In this document: piece by piece, positions 12,601 through 43,688 of the stretch
How the letters are laid out: every line of letters begins with the position of its first letter
Position numbering within the stretch: position 1 is the first letter of the stretch
Assembly (NCBI GenBank): GCA_033439265.1
Contig: JAVTVX010000020.1
Span: 17,378,001-17,442,000 of the forward strand
Direction: 5' to 3'
Source: Dillenia suffruticosa
Lineage: Eukaryota; Streptophyta; Magnoliopsida; Dilleniales; Dilleniaceae
DNA: 64,000 bases
Translations under genes and position numbers: made by a program
Notes under the pieces: generated by a model
Seen by the model: the letters and a program-made list of their open reading frames with translations, nothing else
The model's database searches: none
What the model was told of the DNA's origin: nothing

Positions 12601-14499
12601 TAGATCTTGGAGTTCGAGAGCCTATATACATAACTCTTCCAATAAGTTTGGAAAACTAGATCCCCGAGAAAAGAATTGTATCTTTATCAGATATTCTGAC
12701 TAGTCAAAATGTTATGTATTCATTGATGAGCACGAAGATGGTACTATAATGGAAATTGAATCATAAAATGTGACATTTTTGGAAAATGATTTTCCTAACA
12801 AAAGTGATATAACGAAAGGAAAGCATTTGTTTGAATTAAATAATTCAAATGATAGATCTGTACTGTATGGATTCAGGGATCCACGAGAAGTTGAATCCCT
12901 AGATGATCCCAGTGGGAGGGATTCAAATTCTAATGATCCAACTGAAACATCGATTCAGAAAAGTGCTAGAAAAGGTATGTCCAAATGTCATTACGAAATA
13001 AAATGGTATGCTTTTATCATTTCTCCACAAGACGAGGATGAGGCGAAGAATGTGAATAAGGCTTTGTCATGTCTTGCCAAGAAAGAGTGGGTAAAAGCAA
13101 TGGAGGAAGAAATGGAATCGATGGATTTCAACTATATTTGGGAACTGGTTGATTTTTCACTTAGGCACAAACCAATTGGGAACAAGTAAGTTTTCAATAT
13201 TAAACGTAAGGCTGATAGAACAATTAAGAAGTACAAAACTCGGTTGGTGGCAAAATGTTATACCCAATAAGAGAGTATTGATTATGAAGAAACCTTTCAC
13301 CAGTAGCGAGATTTGTCTTTATTCTCCTATTGTTGACTATTGTAATCAATTTAGATTTAGAATTATATCAGATGGATGTGAAAATTGTGTTTTTCAATGG
13401 AGAATTTAAAGAAAAAATCTACATGGAATAACCAGTAGATTTCATAGTTAAAGGTCAAGAAAACAAAGTTTGCAAATTGAATAAATCAATTTGTAGTTTC
13501 AAACAGTTTTCAAGACAATGGTATTTGAGATTTTACAGAACTATAATATCTTACGACTTTGTAATGATAGACAAAAACCATTATATTTATGTGAAAAAAT
13601 CCAATGATAAATTTATAATTTTAAGTATGTATGTGGATGACATATTGTTAGCTGAGTACGTTCTAAATATCAATAGTTGGTTATCATCAAATTTTAATAC
13701 GAAAGACATGAGTGAGACAGAGTACATACTGAGCGTTAAGATTTACATAGATCGTTCGAAGAGATTGTTAACTTTATCTCAAGATCTTACATCAAAAAGA
13801 TTCTGAAACAATTTAGGATGGATAACTACAAACCCATTGATACTCTTGTGATTAAAGGTGAAAGTTTAAGCTTGGCGATGTATCCAAAGACTACCCAAAA
13901 AAAAGACGATATGTTAAAAGTATCATATTCCAGTGTTGTTGGGAGTTTGATGTACGCTGTTGAGAGTCTGATGTACACTGTTGAGAGTCTGATGTATGCT
14001 ATGATTTATACTTATCTTGACATCTACGATACCGTGGGTTTGGTTAGCAGGTATCAATAGATATGAGATCGGCTCGGTTTGGGCTCGAAAATAGGCCCGA
14101 CTGGCCCGAAAAAAGCCCGCCCCGTGAATCGACCTGATGCTACAGTAATCCGAACCGGCCCGAACCGGTTACTATAACGGGCTGGGCCGGTTCAAGGGAT
14201 TTTGGAACCGTGAACCTGCCCGGCCAGGCACGGAACCGGCCCGGCCCGGCCGATTCCAACGGCTATTCTCCCTCTTTTTTTATTTTTTTGAATTTTTTCC
14301 AATTTTACCCTTCTCAACAGTTATAAAACGGTTAGTTTTGAGATTATTTTGTTCCATAAGTTTAAAAAATTTTCCTATAAATACCTTACACCCCATTTCC
14401 AAAATTTTCACAACAAAATATTTCTCTCTGTCACATCTACATTCTCTCAATATTACTACATTCTCTCAATTTTCATTACTATTTCCATTATCATTTCCT

Positions 14500-14725
14500 T
14501 TTCAACATTTTTTAAATTCTCTATACTATTTTCTATACCATTTCCACTAATTTCTATACCATTTCCATTATCATTTCCACTATTATCTTTATTAAACATA
14601 TTATCATTTTCTTTTCACCATTGTTTAAATTCTCTATACCATTTTCTATACCATTTCTATCAATTTTTACACAATTTCCATTATCATTTTCATTATTATC
14701 ATTTCCATTATCATTTTTACTATTT
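14500..14725 (+). repeat. Degenerate CATTTCCATTATC-type repeat within the hAT element
   Basis: Irregular tandem copies of words such as TTTCCATTATCATTTCCACT and TTCTATACCATT. They lie between the GC-rich left subterminal region and the transposase. The open frames through them are low-complexity Phe/Ile/Ser runs and not a gene. Confidence 0.7.
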
Positions 14726-15191
14726 TTGTATTCTAAACTTTTGTAAAACTCATTGACTCAGTATGCAACGGCATAGTATGTTTAGAAAAGTTCTGTCTTG
14801 AGACAACTAATTGTCGAAGAAAAGAGGTATTTAACCGAGGACAGACGATCTCCAGCTCTTATCTGGGAACTTTCCTGGTGCTTTACTACAGAACGGTCTG
14901 GGTGGAGAAGGGAGGATTACAGATTTTCTACGACCTTCAACATTGATCAAGATTTGGCAAAATTTCAAGGTTGGGAGTTAAAATTCAAGATTTTATGAAA
15001 AACAACTACGATATCCGTCAAGTCGGTACATTTAATTTTTTTGTATCTTTATTTTCTTACATTTACATTACATTTGTATTACTTTTTTTTTAAAAAAAAA
15101 TTAAATGTTAAAAGTTTTTTTAAAAATTAAATCTTAAATTTCATTTTAAAAATTTAATTGTATATTTTATTTTAAAATTTTATTATTAATT

Positions 15192-17188
15192 TTTTAATAA
15201 AATGGCCGGAACACACTCTTCACAATCTTTTCAACAATCTCTTCTTTCATTTTTTTGTAAAATAAAATTTCCGATAATATAGATATTGAAACTCTTTTCG
15301 AAGAAACTGAACCTACTAATACAGAATTTAATACAATACGGATTAAAAAAGATAAAATTAATATATGAATATTTTTTGAGAAAAAACATGAAAAATAAAA
15401 AGTAATTTGTAAAATTTGTCATTAAAAATATAAATTTTTGAAGAGTTGGAGGGTAGACACACTTAGAAGACACTTAATTAATAATCATCCAGATAAATTA
15501 CCATAAACAAGACAAATACAAATTTTTACAGGGGAAGGTAATATAACTGATACATTTAAATATAATTCGGATAAAAATTTGAACAAATAGAATGGTTAGC
15601 AAGAAAAGAATTACCACTTAGTATAGTTGTATATCCCGTATTTGAAGAATATGTATAAAAATATTTACAATCCGGTTATAAAAAAAGTAGTAGAAGATCC
15701 GGTAGGAGAAAATCATTAGATAGATATCAAAAATTAAAAAATGATATAATTACACAATTTATTATTAGTGATTATAAATTTTCATTAATTTTGAATAGTT
15801 GGAAAAATGAACATAAAAAAGAATATTATATTGTAATAACATGTCATTAGATAAATAATTCATGGTTTTTAGAAAAAAGAATTTTAACTTTTCAACGTTG
15901 GGAATTTTCATATTCCGGTTCACATATAATTAGAATAATTTCAAATATTGTTTTTAACTATGGAATAAGTGATAGAATTTTTTCTATTTCATTTAATAAT
16001 ATTTCGACTAATACTATTATGGTTAATAATTTAAAAAATTCTTTAAATACAGTTTTAAATGGAACTTTTTTTCATATTAGATATGCATGCCATATAATTA
16101 ATTTATGTGTTAAGAATGGTTTAGCAATGGAAGAATTATTTTTAAAAGTTATTCGCGATTTAATTTATCAAATAAGAAATTATTCTGCAAAAACCCAAAA
16201 AATTAGACAATTATATTTGTTATATAATAAAAAATATAAAAAAATTTAAAATGGAATGTGACACTAGGTGGAATTCAACATATGACATGTTACAAGGTGT
16301 ACTTTTTTTTTTCAAAATATTTTAATTTCATTTGTAAATTCAAATTACGAATATGGTTTTATTGATAATAACGCTTTCGATTTTTCATCTACACTTACTA
16401 AATTATTGGAAATTTTTTATTTATATACAAATTTATTTTTCGGATATTATTAACCAACTATTCATTTAATATTACCAAATCTTTGTAAAATTATTTATAT
16501 ATTTAATGAATTTGAAAATGAAGAAACATTTGGTGAAATTGTTCTTTCTATGAAAACAAAATTTTAAAAATATTATGAAAAAATTTCAATTTTATATTTA
16601 GTTGCAAGAGTATTAGATCCACGTATTAAAGTTGAAGGTGCTGAAATATTAATTGATTGTTTTGCATAAACTTTTCCATCAGAAACGTCTATTAACCTAT
16701 ATTTTTTAAAATAACAAATATCTCATACTTTACCATCAATATTTGAACTATATGAAAAGGAAAAAAATAATTTAAATACTAATAATGTAGGTAGTAGTAG
16801 TAGTAATAGCACTCAATTATCTTCATTTTCATTTAATCCCTTACACATGTTAGGAAAAAAGTAAAGAATTTCGTCATCATTTAATAAATTATTTTGATAT
16901 AAACAAACACCTAAATTAGAAAATTTTGATGATACTGATTTATATGATATATTAGGTTGGTGGAAAAATAATGTATCGTATTATCTAATTTTGGTCCAAG
17001 TGGTTAAATATGTACTAACCCCTCCGGTATCCACAGTGCAATCGGAAAGTGCTTTTAGTGCACGTGATCGAGTGTTAACCGAGAAACGTACAAATTTAGT
17101 GGACGATACTTTAAAAACCTTAATTTGCATTAAAGATTGGAAGGATGCAGAAAAAAGAATGCAGAAAAAAGAATGCAATGAATCATGA
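15192..17188 (+). pseudogene. hAT transposase, degraded
   Basis: A possible start is at 15201 (ATGGCCGGAACAC). About 15400-15510 keeps a BED zinc-finger-like block (SW.VDT..RHL.NNHP). About 15570-15660 reads WLARKELPLSIVVYP. About 15740-16250 gives the RNase H-like core, with WKNEHKKEYY, NNLKNSL, FFHIRYACHIINLCVK and further helices. About 16600-16660 has VARVLDPR-like sequence. 16991-17160 gives the hAT dimerisation block (YVLTPPVSTVQSESAFSA and RTNLVDDT). Several in-frame stops and one or more frame changes separate these blocks. The family cuts and pastes DNA as an oligomer; this copy should not encode a full protein. Confidence 0.85.
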
Positions 17189-19319
17189 AGATCTCGAAAG
17201 ATGATGAACAAGAAATAGAAGAAGAAAAAGAATAATAATAATAATGTAACAAAAAAAATCAAAATGATCTAAAAATCAACATAATGTAACAAAAAAATTA
17301 GTGGATTTTAAAATCCAAATGATGAGTTTGATAGTAGACGTATACCGAACTCGGTGAAACCACTCTAAAAATTTTATATATCTAATTTTTAATTTATTTT
17401 GTTATAAAATATGAATTAAAAAAACAAAATAAATAAATAAATCATTACAAAAAAATAAAAAACAAAACAACAACTAAGTTAAAAAAAATAGAGTTACAAA
17501 AATAAAACAGATTTAAAAAATAGAGTTACAAAAAAAAGGTTAAAAAAGGGTAAAAAAAAAAAGGCCCGAACCGGGTCTGACCCGGTGGTTCCGTTCAGCA
17601 GGCCGGGCCGGTTCAACTTAAAAAAAAATTTGGAATCAGCCCGGCCCGGTCCGGACTGGCCTAGGAACCGCAGCCATCCCCGCCCGCGGTTCCCGGGAAC
17701 CTCCCTTGAATCGGACCTAAACTGGCCCGATTTCAACACTAGGTATCAATCCAATTTAAGTCGGAATCACTGAACTGTTGTAAAGAGGATTTTGAAATAT
17801 TTGAAAGGGACTGCAGACTATTCCCTTTGTTATTAAAGAAATGATTTGTCATTAAGTGGATACACAAATGTTGATTGGGGTGGCGATTTAGATGAATATA
17901 AATCCACCTCAGATTATGTTTTCTTGTTGAATAATAGTATCAGAAATGTATTTGGTTAAGAAAATTTTTACAACACTTGGAAATTGCAAGCGACTCAGTG
18001 AAAATTGTGACAATTTATTGTGATAATCAATCAGTTATCGTTTATACGAAAAATTCTAAATATCATGAGAGAACCAAACACATAGATACAAAATACAATT
18101 TTATTCGAGACATTGTTGAGAAAGGGGAGGTGATGTTGTAGTATATGTCTACGCATATGATAATGGCTGATCCATTTACGAAACCTATACCGAGAGATAT
18201 ATTTTTAAAATATGTAAAATTTTTGGGATTGCGTAGAATGTTATTGTATTTGTATATACAATAACTATTATGTATTACTAATAATTTTATAGCATTTGAA
18301 TTTGTTTTCTATTTGCAAGTTCTTATGCCTTGATTTAAAGTATGTCGGACAAATTTCAGATATTGGCTCTCTTACACGAGCAATCGCCTCTAATGTTTAT
18401 GTGATATGTAGAGATGATACAATATTAATTTGTGATTAATTAACATATATATGCCGTCTTAGTAGAGAATTAAGATAAAATTACCTTTTATATATTTTCT
18501 TGATAATCGAAATGGATTTCCTACAATCTGTTACACTTGTTTACGAGCCAAGTGTGATTTTCTCTTGAAATTGTGATGATTATGGAGGACTTATAAAAAG
18601 AGAAAGTAAGGTCAAGTGTTGTGTGGTACACTTGAATTAAGACCTGTAGGATACATTATAATTTTGAAACAGACATACGTTTCTAATTAAATAGAAAATG
18701 TATCGTAACACGTGTTTCATATCAGGTGTACTTATAATGACCCTATGGGTAATAAGTTAATGAATCCCTCTATCTCATTGTGTGAGATCCAGATATTTAT
18801 ACTTAGTTTCATTCAATACCCTTAGAACTTTCTCCTATTTTTTGAAACTTTATTTTAGTGTTGTTAGTTTAGCATGTAACTAAGAGACTATAATTGATTC
18901 GGCTTTGCAATACATGTTTAGGAAAGCAGTTAAAATAGCGAAGATAGATAGTAGTATGGAAGGAAAACTATCTTATCGCTAATTTGTTGTTTTGTATTCA
19001 CAAGTCGGTCAATTATGTTTTAATTTAGTATTTTGAAATATAATTATGAATGCATAATTTGTATTGAGTCAGTATGCTCTCATTTGTATAGTTTAAGAGA
19101 TGAGAGATACATTGGCTGTGTGGCAGAAAGAAGTTTGGAGTATAGCGAGAATTGATATCCTCATTGTATTAAATGGTGAGCTGCTATATATTCTTAACTA
19201 GTATATAACTCTGACCTTTTGATATACTCGTTGGTCACACAATACATTTGCTTATATGAAATGATATGTAAAAATGATCGGGCTAAATATAGGTCTGACT
19301 CTCATGTACGAGTGGAAGA

Positions 19320-19793
19320 TATTGGAATTGAAAATCGGGTTGCTCATGTGGGTTTGACCCGGCCCAACACTATTTAAATTCACGTTTGTTATTAATAAAT
19401 AAAAGGAAAAAGAATTGAAAATAGGAGAGTAATTTTTTAAGTAAAAACTCTCTTAACTCTCCTGTTTTTTAATTTTGAATAGTGTATGGGAAGTTATTTT
19501 TTCCAAGAAAAAAGCATATATGAGTGTGTGTTCCTGTTCCTCTCTCTCTCTCCCTTTGCTCCATTGAAGAACGTACAAAAGAAAAAGCTTCCAACCTTTT
19601 GAGGGTTTGAAAAAGTGACCAATTCATATACCATATTTAAGGGTATTTGGATTGTGAAAATAAAAAATAAATCATATATGATTGTTTTTAAACCTGCACA
19701 TAAAAAAGGATTTGTAATTCAATCCTAAATTTTGAATTTATTTTAGTTTTTAAAACATGAAAATCATATATCGATTATTAGAAAAAGTTTTCG
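19320..19793 (+). repeat. 3' LTR of the left Copia element
   Basis: 474 bp, aligning with 1863-2333. It follows a purine-rich tract (GAGTGGAAGA, about 19310-19319). It ends at TTTTCG next to the right ATTTA duplication (19794-19798). It ends about 980 bp upstream of the protease start codon. Confidence 0.92.
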
Positions 19794-20640
19794 ATTTATA
19801 CAAAGGCAGCTGAAGTCTAAACTGCTCTCTCTAAAGCAGCAGCATGTTGCCTGGCAGAAGATTGGCAACCCGGGCACGAGTAATACGGCAGGTTGGCCCA
19901 ATACGAGACCAGACCAGACACCGGCTGGGCGAATGTTATCCGGATATATTCGTTGTTGCCTTTACTTTTGCATATTACAACACATCACAAATATAAGTAA
20001 TACTATATTTTTTCTGTTATATGGAAATCCTAAATCTTCAGAAATAAAGCCCCTCTCTATGAGCATTTACTTTGACTAACAAGCAATATTGGTAGTGCCC
20101 CTCTGAAATCTTGTCCCTGCACCGCCAAATTCTTGTAGAATTCTGAAAACATAAATTTAATTAATATCAACAAAAAATAATAAGAAAAACATGACTGTTG
20201 TACGGTTTGGTCACCGCAAAGATAGGAGATTATGGAACAAATGATGTAATTGCAACACAGAGGAGAGCGATCATCATCATCAAAAAAAGAGGAGAGCGCG
20301 GAGTAAAGTGGAGGCCACAATTGCTATGCAACCTATTTTTGTTTATGGTTCTTATTTATAATACTGGAGTCGGTTCTATAAATCTTGTTTTCCTTTACCA
20401 ACAAGATAAAGCATATAAAAACTTTTTTTTTTCTTTGATTAAATCATAGCTAATAAACTACTCAAAAAAAAAAAAGGAAAAAGAAAAAAATGGAGCCGGA
20501 TGGTTTGGCCCGGTTTGGCCGGTTTCATGGGTTTAATGTTATTTTTACCCACCCATAAACTTGGGCAAGATGGAGTCAAAAATGTGAAAAAACAGATATT
20601 CTTGCGCGTGGCATGTTTAATCGGGCTTTCAGGGTTCAAG
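19794..20640. other. Upstream flank of the protease gene
   Basis: No gene is supported here. Around 20485-20530 is a GC-richer patch with GGTTTGGCCCGGTTTGGCCGG, which recalls the subterminal words of the hAT element at 14058-17741 and may be a small hAT remnant. A TATA-like CATATAAAAAC occurs near 20411, but it is too far from the gene start to assign with confidence. Confidence 0.4.
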
Positions 20641-20734
20641 CCACAGGCTTAGGGTTCACGTGGGATTCCGATTTCAAGATCTGTCCCTCCCCCTCTACAT
20701 CTGCTCTACAGTGAAACTAATAAAACAATAACAA

Positions 20735-20773
<39 letters not shown>
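20640..20773 (+). promoter_or_regulatory. Proximal promoter and 5' UTR of the protease gene
   Basis: TTAGGGTT (20649-20656) is a telo-box-like word (AACCCTAA inverted), common near starts of plant housekeeping genes. It is followed directly by a G-box, CACGTGGG (20657-20664). A CT-rich stretch near 20685-20700 and a GA tract (20742-20773) ending at the start codon suggest a 5' UTR. The transcription start is not visible in sequence. Roles are inferred from motif identity only. Confidence 0.45.
20742..20773 (+). repeat. (GA)n microsatellite just before the start codon
   Basis: About 16 GA units run into GAGATGGCGG, so the tract touches the start codon at 20774. No upstream in-frame ATG is present. 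GA/CT tracts are frequent in plant 5' UTRs and can bind BPC/GAGA-type factors; that role is not shown here. Confidence 0.9.
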
Positions 20774-40166
<19,393 letters not shown>

Positions 40167-40640
40167 CCAACTTGAGGTGAAGAAATATTGTGTCAAAAGT
40201 AGTCCTCAGGACTTCATCCCCTGGCCAATGTAGTAAATTCAGGTTTGCATATTTTGCTGAAACTAGAAACAAATTTAGGCTGCTAAGAGGTGTTTCATAG
40301 GATTGATTATGCAATTCACAAGTTATCTTAAGTGGCGCTTTTAACTTGCACATAAAAAAATTGCAGGTAACTGAGCTTTATGGTGATTGGCAAGTTAAGG
40401 GCAGGCTGTTCAATTGACCGTTCAGAGTCCTTTATGAGTTGCACGAATATCAGATGCATAGACATGAACCGAATGATCCACATGAATTTTCTCCAGACTG
40501 GTAGGCATGTATATTAAACTAATTATCCCTAGGCTGCTCATGGGCAACGGCACTGGCCAAATGATCATGGATGTTGAGTACTAATATATTTACAGATATT
40601 CATGTAAAGTTCATTGTAGTTTTTGGATGCTTAGAAGCCC
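40167..40640 (+). other. Likely 3' UTR of the protease gene
   Basis: Follows the TAG stop. A possible 3' UTR intron could run from about 40242 (AATTCAG then GTTTGC) to about 40367 (TTGCAG before GTAACTG). No unambiguous poly(A) signal was identified, so the transcript end is unknown. Confidence 0.4.
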
Positions 40641-42049
40641 TGTACTACCATATCTGTGTACTACCATATCCCGCCATTTCAGATTTTCTTTGAACTAGAT
40701 GAACCATTTGAACAGAAAATAATGACTTGAAAGATCCTTGAATTTATGAGTGGTGCCTACGCTACCGGAAGAAGAAAACAACATATAGCACGATGATTAT
40801 AGCGCTTGCGTTATTCCAAGCAATCAAAACACGACAGCACCATATGCTCACAGGCACCGAACAAAAGAACTTCCGGCACTTGTCTTACCAGCAGATTATG
40901 GAAATCAAACTAGTGCAATTAAGCACACCATGCACCAAGTAGGGTATGCATGACTTGATTTCGCGGTATCTTGTGTGCCTTATCTAATTTCTCATTTTAA
41001 ATATCATTGCTTTCTTTAATTTCTTGTTCTCTGGAAATCTTGGTTGTGGGCTTAGGATTCTTGATAGGGCAAATTAACTACCAGGATTCTAAACTCAAGT
41101 AAGATTTTAAATTTTGAATGCTACACCAAAAATTTTAAATTTTAATTTAGTGACAAGTAAGATTTTGTTATTAAGGGATGTTGACAGCTTCCTAATAGAA
41201 TCAGAATTTTTAATGAACGTTTCCTCTCTTGCATAATCTCCATCTCCGCTAAGCTAACCGGCGGGAATTTCTCTCTCTCTCTCTTTCTGGCTCTGCACCT
41301 CTCTCTCGGCCTGCCATGAGAAACCACACGCCCACTCTCTCTCCCCATGACAAATCAACCACTGCATACAACATCCTTGATGAAATCAACACCTGGACCA
41401 AATACAAATTAAACTTGCAGACAAAATCAACACTTCGAGAAAACCATCACTGTCCTTGCTAAAACCATCACGGACCAGACTGCCACTGAAGTTCTCTCTC
41501 TTCTCCAAACCATCACTCCCCGAACCTATTGCCTAGGTCTCTTTTCTCCAATCCATAGAAAAGGTGCTCCCTCTTACTTCTCTAACCCCTCAGTTGGTAC
41601 TTTGCCCCTCTCTCTCATTTTTCTTAATTTATTGCCATAGTCCTCTATCTCTTTCTCTAACCCTATAGCTTTGTTAATTAACATAGCAGCTATTAAAAGT
41701 TCATTGTTGCAGAATCTCATTTGTTACCAAATCAAAGTTTAAAACTTAAAGATTATCTCCCCGAGGAGAGGGATGTTCAATTTTTTTTCCTGGGACCAGT
41801 TGCATTATAAGCGAAGAAGGTCTTGATCTCAGCATATGGCAAGACTAAATCAATGAGGTGTTTTCAGCGTATGGAAAGACTGGGACCACCGTTGAAGCAG
41901 AACCACACACACATACGTATGGTGAGGGCATGAATGTGAGCGGGCTAACAATACTGAGGAAAGAAATTAACTTGCAATATGCAAAGCCGGCGAGCTACTT
42001 CCTCATGTGAAGAGTTTCAGTTGAAGTGTACCACCGGGAGATGACTTGC
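40641..42049. other. Intergenic stretch without a recognised gene
   Basis: Contains a CT-rich patch near 41270-41345 and mixed-composition sequence. No coding block with homologous motifs, terminal repeats or RNA gene is seen on either strand. Confidence 0.5.
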
Positions 42050-42247
42050 GAGTTAATGGAGTGCGTGTGTGCGCCTGTATGAAGTTGTCCGTTCATGCAC
42101 ATCCCCTTCTATATACATCATGATGTATATAGAAGGGGATGTGCATAAACGGACGTGGATGTATATAGAAGGGGATGAGCATAAACGGACGGGACATTTT
42201 AGTAACCAACTTTATATAAATACACACACACACTCCATTAACCATCG
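42050..42247. repeat. Fold-back element with a 34-bp near-perfect palindrome core
   Basis: 42087-42120 and 42121-42154 are reverse complements over 34 bp with one mismatch and no loop. An extra direct copy of the right arm, slightly altered, follows at 42155-42190. Outside this, GTTAATGGAGTGCGTGTGTG (about 42053-42072) is inversely matched by CACACACACACTCCATTAAC (about 42222-42241). The whole ~195 bp can fold on itself. It may be a fold-back MITE or a small-RNA-producing inverted repeat; no coding capacity. Confidence 0.8.
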
Positions 42248-43244
42248 TGAGTATCAAACTCTTTTAGATTCAGTGATCGGATACTTTACTTTCTTAATCA
42301 GAGATCTCAAGTTTAAACTTTGAGAGTGACGAAAAAGAATTTGGAAGAGTTAATCCTTAAAATGGGTTTCACAGTGATCGAACCGAATTAATCGGGTAAT
42401 ATCTGAATATCGATGGTGAAAACAAAAATATATATATACATTGCGAGTAAAATTTTTGTATGTATGTATTCATTCTGCCACTATCAATTCACTTCGTTGC
42501 ATCCCTGATAATATTTAGAGGAAGTCCCTTGAGAGATATATTTTCCTAACTAATTTTATTAGCATGAAAAACAATCATCATATGAGCAGCCATAACTGAA
42601 TTTCACAATAACAAAAATTTAAGAAATTTTGCTTTTGATCTTGAAGATAAATATTTAAAAGTCAATAACAACAACAATAAACTGAATTTTAATCTCAATA
42701 TTTAAAATCGGTCATTTGAAAGACAAATTTAAAATAGACAAAGAAAAGAAAAATACAATAATATATATAAATAAAATAAATAAATAAATCAATAGATAAA
42801 TATCTAAAATATATTAGTTTAATTTATGTGGATTTTTCTACGCTATCATTCTTATTTAAAACTATTTTCTCTTATAAACTCTTAACTTCTATATCTTTAT
42901 GAATAATTTATATTCAAATTTTCAGCAATCTATCTCTACGTTTTACTAAATCTCATATATTTAAGTTCTCAATTTTTCTAATCGGTACATTTTTAGGTCT
43001 TCTTTGCATATACCCGAATTATCTCAGATGACAATCTCGCATCTTATTCACAATTGAATTAACTCCCAACTTGTTACAAATCTCTTCATTTCTAATTTTT
43101 TCTCTTCTGGTTTTTTTACACATCCACTTAATTATTCTCATTTCTGTTACAGCTATCTTTTGTTTTTGTTATTGTTTAATAGTTCAGCACTTAATACCAT
43201 ACAATAGTCTAGATCTAATCGCAATTCCATAGAATTTTCCCTTC

Positions 43245-43688
43245 TGTTGGATTTAATCGCGCATGCGGAAGCGTGAATTAAATAGAATCGGAATTTTTGG
43301 GATAAATACCTCTATTGGGCGGTCTCCAAAATCCACCGCGTCGCGATGTCTCTCGAACGGATCGCACGGTCGGATGGTGATCACGCAATCGAACCACCAC
43401 CTCAAATCCACGACGCCTCAAGCCTCTGTCCGGTGAATTGTCTGACGATGGGAGATTTTACTACGCGAAAATTTCCATCCCTCTCTCTATTTTCTCTCTA
43501 TAGAGAGGTGTTTGAAAAACCCTAACCTTGGTCCTTCATAGTCTCTACACACAGAAGGAAAGAGGGCTCTATTTTCTTTATTGGGTGAGTTACCACTTGA
43601 GTGGTTAATAGGGTGGTTATTGGGGATAATGAGAGTTACCCCATTATTCCCAAATTACCACAATGCCCCTCTTGGGCATATTCCAACA
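43245..43688 (-). repeat. 3' LTR (left copy) of the young Copia element
   Basis: 444 bp with TG...CA ends. It contains the CGCGCATGCGGAAGCG motif near its start and CTCTATTTTCTCTCTA near 43485. It is bounded by CCTTC on the left and the purine tract on the right. Confidence 0.95.

Larger units (their letters stand above)
14058..17741 (+). mobile_element. hAT DNA transposon (Ac/Tag-like) nested in the Copia element
   Basis: The left end reads TAGATATGAGATCGG and the right end, inverted, reads TAGTGTTGAAATCGGG; these are imperfect terminal inverted repeats. The 8 bp target duplication GGTATCAA is perfect (14050-14057 and 17742-17749), the size expected for hAT. Both subterminal regions (about 14090-14260 and 17560-17730) are GC-rich, with repeated CCGGCCCGG/GGCCCGAACCGG words, unlike the AT-rich body. 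Inside is a degraded transposase with BED-finger, RNase H-like and C-terminal dimerisation regions. It is 3684 bp, a normal size for an autonomous hAT, but stops in the transposase make this copy non-autonomous. Confidence 0.95.
1863..19793 (+). mobile_element. Ty1/Copia LTR retrotransposon fossil with two nested DNA transposons
   Basis: The element is bounded by two related LTRs (1863-2333 and 19320-19793) and by a 5 bp target duplication ATTTA (1858-1862 and 19794-19798). A primer-binding site (TGGTATCAGAG, 2335-2345) follows the left LTR, and a purine tract GAGTGGAAGA precedes the right one. Parts in Copia order are: leader to about 10589, gag about 10590-11430 with a zinc-knuckle region, integrase around 12060-12420, reverse transcriptase about 13040-14049 (YVDDILL seen), and RNase H about 17800-18230 (CDNQS seen). 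Integrase before reverse transcriptase marks it as Copia. It is broken, with many breaks. A CACTA (3374-9619) and a hAT (14058-17741) sit inside it; without them it would be about 8 kb. The LTRs look roughly 85% identical by eye, suggesting several million years at commonly used plant rates. Confidence 0.93.

Noticed and set aside
14338-14756. Open frames rich in Phe, Ile, His and Ser
   Set aside because: Produced by the CATTTCCATTATC-type repeat inside the hAT transposon.
20738-20773. Upstream extension of the protease reading frame through the GA tract
   Set aside because: The frame is open but has no ATG before 20774. The Arg-Glu run would be translation of a microsatellite in the 5' UTR.
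41140-41600. CT-rich segment with possible short coding potential on both strands
   Set aside because: Low-complexity Ser/Arg/Glu content, no splice-supported continuation and no family motif.
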